Assembly (NCBI GenBank): GCA_021396245.1
Contig: WNYE01000148.1
Coordinates: 4,341-50,010, forward strand
Length of the DNA: 45,670 nucleotides
Direction: 5' to 3'
From: Sporothrix humicola
Lineage: Eukaryota; Ascomycota; Sordariomycetes; Ophiostomatales; Ophiostomataceae
Of this stretch, positions 18,690-29,632 are shown piece after piece. Both the position numbers and the translations under genes were made by a program. The notes below the pieces were generated by a model. That model had not been told where the DNA came from. It ran no database searches and saw nothing but the letters and a program-made list of their open reading frames with translations. Numbering within the stretch: position 1 is the stretch's first letter; the number at the start of each line of letters is the position of its first letter.

Positions 18690-21500
18690 CCCCCGCTCTC
18701 CCCAGAGAAGCACACAAAAATACAACCCCCGCCCCCATCTTTTGTCTGGACATGCAGAAAAAAAAAGGCAAAAGATGCATCGAGATGCGGTGAATGGACG
18801 ACAACAACAAGAGTCGTAAGGACAAGCCCTCCTCTCCAAAAGCCCCCCTTGCATTAGATTTGACGAGACCTCGCAGAACAAGGAACGATTCAGCCTAGGG
18901 TTGGTTGATTCCGGGGGTTGGTGACCTGGGGAGAAATGAGCGGGGGTGCAGCACCGTGCAGCGGTGAGAAATACGGAGAGGCGGAGAGCGGAGAGGACGG
19001 AACAGGAACATGGAGAAAGATGGGGGTACAAAGCATGGGGGTTATTCTTTCCTTTTGATTTTGACAAAAACAAAGATGAGGCTGGAGAGGGCTGGACGGT
19101 CGTGCCTTGGCGGGGTGTTTGTGTTTTCTACAGTCCGGGGTGCGGACAAGTCGGCGCCAGGGGCTCGGTGTGTCAACAATGAGGCGACATGGAGAGAAGG
19201 AAACTTGCATCAACAGTCGGTGAAGATGTGCATCTTTTCATTGCCAAGATGCAGTCTTTCTTTTTTTTCTTTGAAAAATATTCATACGGCCCGAGACGAA
19301 TTGAATATTGTCGGCAGACACAATGGTTGGGGCATATCGTCGTCAGTTCTCGTTCTCGTGTCCACCATCTCGATGCATCAGCTCACCGGTCCGATGCGCC
19401 TCCTCTCCGTTCTTCTCATTTCTCTTATGGAATTCTTATGGAATGCATTCGCTTCTTGCCACCCCTTGAGCATGCGACCTATTGCCTTGTTTGTCCAGAC
19501 CTCGATGGCAAATGGAGGCGTTTCCAGAATCATCACCACCGTCCCAAACAGGGCATCTGTACGTAATAGTGTGGTTTCGAAATCGGGACCGACCAACGAG
19601 TAGGAAACTGTATCATGGACATTCCCGTTGCGCCCATTGGCACTATTCCTTTCTTTTCTTTTTCTCGAAGTCCAGAAGGCCACTTTTCTTCTTTTCTTTT
19701 CTCTTCTTACCTCGCCTCACGTTCTCAGCTCGTGGATCTTGCCAACACAACAGCCTTCATTGTCAACAAACCCCTTGTCAGCATACTGGACCAACATCTC
19801 CGGGACATGACATATTCATGAGGAAGTGAGAGTTAATTTTTCCAGGGACATGCTGATCTATTATTTTATTGTTTGACGTATTTTCTTTTTCTCTTGTTAG
19901 TCTTGCCTCACCTGTCGTCGTCGTCTCTTTCCATCTCCCCTGTTCCCTGCTCATCGTCCCCAGTGCACTGCACACACCCCCTCGCCCCTTTCCCAGGAAA
20001 AAAAAAAAAAAAAAGAACTCATCCCACGCCCAAGCCCAAGCCCAAGTCCATCATTCACGCCACAAGTCTTTTTTTTTTGCCTGTTCCCAATCGTCTCCGA
20101 GACTACGGACGCGCCGTATCGTATCGCCATCGCCAGAGACACGGCTGTCCCAGCAGGTCGGAATCTGGAATGTGGAAAGTGTGAGTGGCAAAGAAGACGA
20201 AAAAGAACATTATCGTGGAAGAGATCTCCTCCTCCGGGTCACAAGGCAGAACAGCGATGTGGGTGACCGGTCTGGGGTTTCGTTTTGTGATCTCTTGTCC
20301 AGGTTCAGGGCTCCCAGCAGTCTGGTCCGTTCCTTTTTTTTTCAATATTTTCCCCTTTTTACATCGTGCGATGTGGACGGGAAGAAAGCACATAAAAATA
20401 TGAGATGCTACAGATCGTGGACATCTGCACTTGAAGTCTAAATGCATACGATTTTCTTTTCTTCGATATCAACTGCACCAATATGCATCCCCCTTTCTTG
20501 TGCCTTGCTCTTTGTTGCTGTTTGCCATTGTCTCCCCAAACTCCCGCGTCCCGAGTCTTTCTCTGTTGGTTCAAGACTCGGAGTTGGCCGCTCCCCTTTC
20601 TCGAGTCTTTTTTCTTCTCATTTCCATCCCGCCCTTGCCTCTGCCCGTTGGCTCCCAAAGCCCAAAGGGGCAAACAGATGTGACGAGGCAAGCAGGGTTA
20701 ATTTCTTTCTTCTCGCTCCTCAAAAGGAGAACGCGTGAAGTGCCTGACTACAAAAATCTTGGCTCATTATTGATTATCGACCGCGCTTTTGCACTTCGCT
20801 TAATTTATCATTGGTTGCGACCCAACCCAACTCTTGTCCTCATCTTTGTTTGGCGCCAGGCCCGGATTTTCCTGCTAGCCAACGGAGCAGCCCGAGTCGC
20901 TGGCGTCGTTGGCTTTGTCGGGTTTTGTCACTGGGTCCAGTGTAAATAGTCAGATGCTTTCTTCTGAGCCCTCTTTTCAGTCTCCGTATTCGTGGTGATC
21001 GGCGCTTTTCTGCTTCTTTTTGGCCTTCTCGTCAGTGTTTCCACCTCTGCAGACTCCACAACTGCCATATTTCCCGCAGACCATCTTCGCCGTCTGACTA
21101 TTCTGAGTCTTTTGATTTCGAGGCTTCAAGAGTCAAGTGAGAGTCTCCCTTGCTTCAAATATGGGGAGAATGATTAACAGCTCGCTTCGCCGTTTCCTCT
21201 TTTCTCTGGTGTCTCAGTGCTAAGGACAGAAACGCCAATAGCGCCTACGAAGGCGTTCTAGTGCGTGGAGTCCCTTGATTTAAAACTGGCAAGTCAAGAA
21301 GTCAAGAAGTCAAGGGACTTTTTCTTGGGTCTACTAGCTGGCGGCTGGGTTTTTAGTATCTTACTACTTTTACGATTTATTTTAGTACTTTACGGGGTAA
21401 TGAGAGAGGGGAAAAGAGGCGCGAGAAGCGAAAAGGGATAGAGCAGAGGGGAAAAGGACGAAGGTAAGGAAGGCCGAGCGAGAAGTCGACCGGGAAAAGA

Positions 21501-24500
21501 AAGAACATCGTGAGCTTCACTCTTTCTAGGAAGGAATGACCCAGAGTCACTGTTCAAAGGTAGGACGTATCTGTATCCCCTTCAAAGGCCAGGTCTCCCC
21601 GGAGCTGTCCAAACAAGGAAAACGGCCCTGACCCGCGCCTGCCCTGTCGACTCGTCTCGTTCGTGTCGAGGCTCCTCTTCTTGTTCGCACTCTTTCGGGT
21701 CTCTCCACTCGCTCTTTCCTCTTTTTCACTCTTGCCCTCATTCGCTCTTTCCCTTCCCACCCCTGTCCCTTTTTGGGCTCTCCTCGCTTTTTTCCTCTTT
21801 CCCTCTCTGCCTCTTTCCTTATTCCCTCCAACCCCTGTCCTGGTCATTCCACCCCCGGCCCTCTTTTCCCCCCATCCTCATCTGCCTTTTCGCTTCTCCG
21901 TCCATCTTCACCTCCAGAAGCTCCAGACCACAAAACGACCCCCATTCCGCACTTTGCTTTCTTTAGCATTGCCGCCCTGCCGCCATCGACTTGTCCCCCA
22001 TCCTCTCCCCATCTTTTTCGTTCTCGCTCAGGTTCATATTCTCTCTGCCTCCCACGAAGGAAAGAACAAAAAGTCCCCCCACGCCATCAGTCTTTCTGAT
22101 CCCAACATCCTGTTTCTATCCCACGCGTCTCTTCGACGTCAACTTGCCCCCCCGCGTACGACCTCTGATCGGCTCTCTCGTTGCTTTTAGCGATTTTATT
22201 CTTTGCTTTTTACTGTGGAGGGATTGATCTTACTTTTCTCCGCCTTATTGTCCTGTCGTGCTTCCACACGCCCCCCTCAGAATCGAACACTCTCACATTC
22301 TGCCCCCCGCGCGCCCCTGACCTTTCACAGAGTCGTAAGTATTCACTTTGCTTCTCTGCTTCACCTCCACGTTTTGTGGAATACAACCCCGGTTTTCGCA
22401 GAACAAAGGAACAGTTCTGGGGAAAGGAGGAAAGAATCAAAGGACGCACAAAAAGAAGAAGCGACAACACAATACCGAAAAAGGAGGCGTCAGGCCAGAG
22501 GCGTTTGGCAACGTGTGACATACGACATACGACGTGGTGCCTCGTCCAGTTAATTCTACGCCCTTGCCAACTCGTCACCCGCTTAGCCTTTCTCTTCGAC
22601 CGGGCAAGCAACTCGGCCAGCCAACATTGTCCCTCTTTCTGTGCTCTGGTGTCCCTGCTCTGCCGTCTGTCTTTTTACTGCTTTTGCCTGCCCTGCTGCC
22701 ATCGAAGGCAACTCTACACCGGCGTACCACTTCCCTGGAACGGTGGCTGTTGACAAAAGACGATACAAGTTGGGGGTCACAGGCCTTATTGTTTTTTTTC
22801 CTCAACGACAGACGACGTACGTTTATTTTTTTTTTTCAACATTACACATCACATCTGGCTTGCATCAAACATCACACATCACACATCTCACCCGAGTATT
22901 CCCTTTGTACGGGAATACCTACACTTCCCACCCTCGTTTCATTAACATCTCATCTTCCTCAGGCTCCGTACGCATATTTCCTTCGGCCTCGCCCTGGTCT
23001 CGTCCCACTGCGAATACCTCCCACGCAACATCGAACACGCCAACACCCGAGAGCACATCCTCCGCCTTGGCCCACACCCCAAAATCACCCAAGAAGGCCC
23101 CAAGAAAAGCACCAAAAAGCTCACCCGCCCGGTAGCTCGACGCCAATTCCTTGCAGGACTCTTTAGAGACTCCTCCATCCCAGGCGGAGCAGACGACCAT
23201 CCCGCCCGCGTTTGCCTGCAACTACTGAGTAAGTAAGATGGCGTCTCTTTTGTTTTGCTTTTCGTCTTGTTCGTGATATTTGCAAACGCATCTGCGTCTT
23301 CTGTATCTTTGTATTCTCAGTCTTCTCCCTCAACAAGCATCACCCATCATGACTCCGGTCCTATATTTTCTTCAACTCATTTCACTTTTTTTCACCCTCT
23401 TTTTTTCCTCCTCGTCTACCCCTGCTGTTCCCCTCTTCTTCCGTCCACGCGGCCAATCAGCCGCTGTCCTTTTTTGCTTTTTGCTTTACGCTTTTCGCTT
23501 TTCGCTTTTCGCTTTTCCCTTTTCTTCTTTCTCTGGAACCGATCCCCCATGCCTGGTCCCTTCGGGGATGTCCTGCACGGCACAAGCCAAAACCGCAACC
23601 ACACCCCATCCACCCAAAGACATCCAAGAGCCACTCAAGAGCACCCAAAATCACCCAAAAGCCCTCCAATCCACCCCCTACCCGGCCTTGCTGTGGAGCA
23701 AAAAGTTGCACAAACTTGCACAGTGCGGTTCGGGCGGGGACGCCAGGGTGTGGTCCAGTCCTCGACCCTTTCTTTTCTGTGCTTTTGCCGTGCTTTTTGG
23801 GGTCGCTGCTTGGCTCCTTCTCGCGCTCCTGCGCGATTCTCATCTTTCCATCGCCTCCTTCACGACTTTCTTCTATTTCGTGGCCTGTCATCGTCTCAAT
23901 ATCTACTCCTCGCCCAACTCGGTCTCCAGTTCGGTTTCCATATTGGCAAATCCTCCCGGTGCCTGACGAGTAAATACCTCTTTTTGCGATTAAGGAAGAA
24001 GACAGCAGAAGAAAAGAAAGAAAGAAAGAAAAAGTGAGGCAAAGCAAGACACAGGTCAAGACACACGCGACCACATCTCGTCTCGTGCAGTCCTCGTGCA
24101 CACATGGCCACATATGCTTGCTGCACCTCGACCACCTTGACAACCCTTCACCACCACCACTTCTGTCCCAAAACCTTCCCAAACGCGCACTCACCTCGCC
24201 ACGAAAAAGCCACAGGCCTTCCACACTCGTTCCATCGTCTACCCTCTTCTCGCCAAACAGCTGCGTCCACCAGTGCATCTTCTGCCTCCTCTGCCTTCTC
24301 CTCCATCTTGCAACTCGCGCTATTATTGTCACTAGACCCGCCTCAGCAGCGCTTGGTCCACCCCCTCTAGCCTCCTCACGACGCATCACACACCCCCTCC
24401 TCTTGCAGCTCTCTCAGAGGTGCCTCGTTTTCCCCGGAGCCTTTGTCTTCCTGCCTGCCTTTTTGCTCGTCTTTTCCCTCTTGATCACGGCTTCTTTCGT

Positions 24501-26017
24501 TTTTGGTGCCCTTTCGCCTTGGCTTGACTTGGCTTTCGATCCTGTGCACCTGCAGCCTGGCCTCGCCTGGTAGCGCTTGTGAACATCCTGCATCCTTGTG
24601 AAGCATACAGCGGATGCAGCCTGTCCATCGCCAGCTCCAAGCCAAGTCTATTTTGCCGCAACGGGCGGCACCCGCATTAACACCCACCACCCGTCGCTCA
24701 GTGCACACTTGCGACTTGTGCACTTCCACCAAACCAAACCACCTTACCTTTCTCTCCACCTCTCCACCCCCGTTCGTTCGCAGAGTAATACCGTTTTCTT
24801 TCCATTTCCCATGTTTTGCCTTTTCTAACCTTGCCTCTCTCTACCTCTTTAATTTTTTTATTCTGTTCCCGTCCTTCTTTTTTTATCTCTTCCTTTTCCC
24901 TTCCTCCCTTTTCCCGGATAATCTGCCACCTTTGTCCCAACTGACAAACTGACGTCTCACCTTTTTTTTCGTCTGCGCATAGCCAGCTCTGCTTGATGCG
25001 AACGAAGCTCGTCTCGCCTCGCGTCTCGCTACCCATATTGTGGCCAACAGTCTCCGAGTGAGCATCGCACGACATCCACCAAACTCCAAGAGCTTGAGAT
25101 CTTCACCACCGTCACTTCCCACCACGCTCGCGTCACACACAGCACCGTGTCCGCCTGCTACTCCATATTTGCACCTTTTCAGCCTGCGGTTCCGTCCATT
25201 GTCAACGACCATTAGACCTCCACCAGCCATGACATGAGGCCTCATCCAATCGGTATGGGAGAGGGTGCTTGTAAATCTAACAAACAATATACATAATTCT
25301 CAGCCTTTAACGACAGACGGCCTTTGTCTCTCATCAACGACTATCACGACTCTGATTTTTCACCTCATATACCCACGACTCGTTTACGGCTTTCGTCTCT
25401 TCTTTTTCGTCTTTTCGTCATCCTACGTCCTTGACTTTTATATCCTTCCCCGGACTGTTCTTGTTACCCCCACGCTCCACGCCCTACATCTCCAAACCTC
25501 CGTTTTCCCTTTCTCTTTCTTCTTTGGGTCGGCCCCTTTGCTTCTTTACTCAGTACACGTTCGAATCCGTCTGTTCTCGGAGACACGGCCTTGACTTGGG
25601 CGACTGACTCGCTTGTGCAACCGAACATCTCGTTCGCGCAGAACCCCGTACTTCCTGTCTGTGTGTCTCGTGTCTCTTGCCTCTTGTCTCTTTTGTCTTG
25701 TCACACCTTGCCCTCGGTCAAACGTCGTGCTCCCACCGTGCCCCAAAGCTCCGGTTGACTTTGACTTTCCCCATCTTTTTGGCCTATTGTTACTGGCACG
25801 ACTCTCACCCTCCATTTCTGTGGTGTTTTGTCCAGTGCTCTTCTACCTCTTTCGTCCCTTTACCTCCGATCATTCTTCTGGATCACCTCTTCTCTTCAAG
25901 ACAAAAAAATCAGCAAACGGCCTTCCTTCTCCCCCACGTAGGAAGAATACACACAAAGACATAAACACAGCATTACCATACGATACACCTTTTTTTTTCA
26001 CTCGCAGCCTACACCCA
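21501..26017 (+). promoter_or_regulatory. Long pyrimidine-rich upstream region of the C2H2 transcription factor
   Basis: From about 21660 to the ATG at 26018 the plus strand is strongly C/T-rich, producing Ser/Leu/Phe/Pro-rich ORFs in all three plus frames and Lys/Glu/Arg/Gly-rich ones on the other strand. Such composition is common in fungal promoters and 5' leaders but 4.4 kb is long. It contains intron-like segments (22335-22401, donor GTAAGT, acceptor CGCAG; and one ending TTTTTTTTCACTCGCAG at 26006, just 11 nt before the ATG), so a spliced leader is plausible. Four CGCTTTT units lie at 23489-23516. No protein gene was identified. Confidence 0.4.
23489..23516. repeat. CGCTTTT heptamer tandem repeat
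   Basis: Four perfect 7-bp copies flanked by degenerate ones within the pyrimidine-rich leader region. Confidence 0.85.
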
Positions 26018-29000
26018 ATGACGTCTGTTGCGGTTCCCCCGTCCACCGCTTCGCGCCACTCTGAGACCAACAAGCCGCCCCGGGTCTCGGTCGTTTCACG
26101 CACCAAGCCATCCACAGACGGTTCCAAAGCAAACACCAACGGCGCTTCCAAATCAAATAGCAACAACACCACCGTCCAAGAGCCAACACCACCCCACGTC
26201 AAGCTGGAGGAGGACCAGGACCGCGAGCGTGGACGGCATCGTAGCCGGTCCCACGGCTCGCTCGTAAAGGAGGAGAGCGCAAGCGAGACTCTTGGCGACG
26301 AGGCCAATGGCGGCCAAGACGACCATGCCGACAATGGTGACAATGGCGATAACTCGTCCAACTCCGACGGGCCAGCCCGCAAGCGCCGCCGGAGCCGCAA
26401 AGGTCTAGACAAGAAGTTTGAATGTCCACATTCCGGTTGCGGCAAGAGCTATTCCCGCGCCGAGCATCTGTATGTCACCCCCATGAAGATGAGTTTCAAG
26501 GACATTCCAGGATATCACTAACAGCCCAGACATCGGCATCAACTGAATCACACGCCAAAGCAGATTTATATGTGCGACTACCCCGGCTGTGAGCGCCATT
26601 TCGTCCGCCTCGATCTCTGCAACCGCCACCGCGACCGGCATACCGCCAAGGGCTCGTCCCTCAACCGCAAAGACCCGCTGCCCGGCCAGTCTTCGCCAGC
26701 GCCCCAGGAGCCACGGACGCCGTTTGTTGGTGCCCCCGGATCCGCGTCGCCCGAGAACCTGCGCCCACGCCGGCCAGTCATTGCTGCCGGGCACAATATT
26801 CAAACGAGCGGCGGACCCATGGACCTGTCACCCTCGACCTTCAGCAACAAGATGCCGTTCTCGCCTGTTTCCGGCACACCGACTGGGGCCTACTCCAACG
26901 GGTTTGGTTCAGCGCCTGGAGGTGGAGGTGAATACACACATACGCAACCCCACGCACCCCAAGATCACCAGAACTCCATGTACGGCAACCACACCGGCGG
27001 TCAGACACCAGCTACAATGCAGAGACTGCGGCCGGCATATCAGTCTCCCGCCATGGGCCAACGCCCCGCTGGCCAGTCCAATGATATGTACGACTCCATG
27101 TCGCCGACGGTGTCGCATCCACAGTCTGCTGGTGGCTTCCACAACAACAGCCACCCGGCATCCACGCCGCAGACGTCGGTTTTTGTTGCAACCCAAAATT
27201 TTCCCGCCTTTGACCTGCCGCCGTCCAACTTTGTGCCGCCTACCACCAACACCACGAATATGAATACACCTGTTCCCGGCTCGACACCACATACACCGAC
27301 CATGGTGACCCGCGATCCAATGGCAGCCGCTGGTGCTGCATCAACTGTCGACAATAGCGGCCTTGGGTATTCTGCTGGTCATGGCGACTTTGACGCTATG
27401 CCTGCGCAGTCCGGAACCGAGATGATGATGCTGGACCAGATGGCCATCCCAAATACCATGCCCATGTTCGGCGCAGACATGCTGCAAAAGTCGCCGCATG
27501 TGGGCCTCCCCGAGGACTTTATGATGTACCTGTTCAACTCGACGCCATCAGAAGGTTCCCCCATGGTCAACTATCAAAAGTGAGTTTCTTCCACCAAGCT
27601 GTTCTTTCCTATGCCGAAAAAAAAAAAAAAATTAACCAACCACTGACACTCCTGCAGCAGCTATGGCGAGTTCCCAAACCGATACGGCGTTGCATATCCC
27701 GGCAACGACATGTCGCAGGCCGGCTACTTCCCAGCAGCGCCACAGCAGGTCATGTCGGTGACCAACCTGGTCGACCAAGACCTGCCTGGATCGTCGTTAA
27801 TATCTGAGCAAAAGAGCCAGGAGCTGTTTGATTTGATAAAGGAGCGCTTCCACGAGAACGGCCACACGCCCATTGACCGCCGCAACGAGCCCATCACCGA
27901 CGGCGACCGCACCAACGACACGCATGTGCTCAGCCGCAACATGATGCAAGCATATATCGTATCATACTGGGTCCACTTTAGCGACCAGGTGCCCATCCTG
28001 CACAAGCCGACCTTCTCGCCCGACCGTGCTCCCAACCTGCTGTTGATCGCCATCATGACCATTGGCGCCGCCTGCCTCGACAAGACTCATAACCAGGAGG
28101 TCATCAAGGCCGGCGCCGAGCTCTCCAACTTCCTCGCCTGGCACCTGCGCTGGGAGCTGTTCATGGACTCCAACTTCCGCCCGCCCGCCAAGCTCTGGGT
28201 CTTCCAAACACTGCTGCTGCTCGAGCTCTACGAAAAGATGTACTCGACGCGTGAGCTGCACGAACGCGCCCACATCCACCATGCCACAACGATCACGCTC
28301 ATGCGTCGCGGCCGCTCGCTCATTGGTAAGACCTCTGCCGAGTCCCCGCCCAACCCACGCGTCGACGGCAGCGACAAAGACCACAACTCGCGCCATTCGT
28401 CCACGTCGGGCGGCATCCACACTCAAGACCAGTGGTGGAACAACTGGATCACCAACGAGGCCACACGCCGCACCGCTTTCGCCGCCTTTGTCATTGACTC
28501 GATCCACGGCACCATGTTTGGCCACTCGACCGTCATGGTCGCCCACGAGATGCGTCTCCCGCTGCCTTGCGACGACCGTCTATGGAAGGCCACGAGCGGC
28601 ATGGACGTGACACGCGCCGAGGCCCAACTACACTCGGAAGGAACACGCTCAATCGCCTTTTTGGAGGGTATTAAGAGGACCCTGGGCGGCCAGGAGGTCA
28701 AGACGAACGCCTTTGGCCGCACGATCCTCATGGCCGGTCTGTTGAGTGTCGCATGGCACATGCACCAGCGTGATCTGCAGGTCAACTCTCTGGGTGGCTC
28801 GCAGGGTCTGGGCGGCCGTGATAAGTGGCGCGGTACCCTGAACCGTGCGTTCGACTCGTGGAAGGGCGACTACGACAAGTCGCTGCAGCGGCGCGACAGC
28901 AGCGGCAAGGTGGTCGACCCGTATGCGTACAACAACACCGGCACAGCCGCCGACGACCAGAGCAACGTCAATGTCGTCTTCGAGAGCAGGGTCGTGCTGC

Positions 29001-29632
29001 ACCATCTGGCGCACATGGCCACGCACGTCGACGTCGTCGACCTTCAGATCTACGCGCGGGCCAAGCGCCTGCTCGGCCGTGCCATTGGCCAGCCCGACCT
29101 AACGACGGTCAAGCGCCGCATGAAGGACATTTGGGCACCGTCGGCCAAAGCCCGCGACGCCACCTTTTACGCCATCCAGTTCCTATGTTCGGTCTTGCTG
29201 CGGAACGAAGGAAACAGCCCGCTGCAAATCTCGGCAGCAGTCAATGGCGGCACTACCGCAGCCACATCCACGTCCACATCCGACGAGCCCATATATTCGG
29301 CCCGCGACGACGTTCTCCTCAACCGCCCATGGGTGCTGTACTTTGCGGCGCTCGTCGTCTGGAGCTACGGCTATGCCGTCGAGGGCCCCTCCCCCAGCGC
29401 CCACGTCCCCACGACGTGGCCCGAGCAGGTCCAGGTGATGCGCGAGTACCTGCACCGCTTCGGCGGCATCTCGTCGCCCGAGGACCTAAAGTCGCAGCGC
29501 GGCATCAATCAGAACAGCGCGCTACTGTTTGTGCTCAAGAGCACATTCAGCCGCGCGCGGTGGGAGCTGCTGCACGAGGGCGCAACGCTTCTCGGCAACT
29601 GCATCCAGCTCAACATGGGGCATATGGAGTGA
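26018..29632 (+). CDS. C2H2 zinc-finger transcription factor with fungal MHR domain
   Basis: Three exons (26018-26469, 26530-27579, 27658-29632) give 1158 residues. Intron 1 is 60 nt (donor GTATGT) and intron 2 is 78 nt (donor GTGAGT, with a 15-base A run). After a Ser/Asn/Asp-rich, probably disordered start and a basic patch (ARKRRRSRKG, a likely nuclear signal), two C-x4-C-x12-H-x3-H fingers follow: C136/C141/H154/H158 and C166/C171/H184/H188. Intron 1 falls inside the first finger, and splicing restores AEHLHRHQLNH. A Pro/Ser/Thr/Asn-rich linker leads to a fungal-specific transcription factor domain (MHR) from about residue 595 (AYIVSYWVHFSDQVPILHKPTF; FQTLLLLELYEKMYSTRELHERAHIHH). Expected to bind DNA in the nucleus; targets unknown. 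The two-finger plus MHR arrangement is known in fungi but I give no gene name. Confidence 0.93.

Larger units (their letters stand above)
16001..21500. other. Gene-poor region, 5.5 kb
   Basis: No recognisable protein domain appears on either strand. The longest ORF, 16075-16992 plus (305 residues), is rich in His, Ser, Arg and Cys, mixes with similar ORFs in other frames and shows no domain. Landmarks are poly-A tracts near 17040-17055 and 19998-20014, a CTTCCA tandem array at 17230-17259, a CCAAT box at 18512-18519 before a short ORF, and a 9-bp inverted repeat GTCCCTTGA/TCAAGGGAC at 21270-21318 enclosing AAGTCAAG tandem copies. Non-coding RNA or spliced short genes cannot be excluded. Confidence 0.5.

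Noticed and set aside
22919..23221. A 100-residue minus-strand ORF with fairly balanced composition
   Set aside because: It lies opposite pyrimidine-rich DNA, which favours Gly/Glu/Lys codons on the other strand, and no family or promoter was recognised.
23255..24037. A 260-residue plus ORF and the opposite 310-residue ORF
   Set aside because: Both are low-complexity readings of CT-rich DNA with CGCTTTT repeats.
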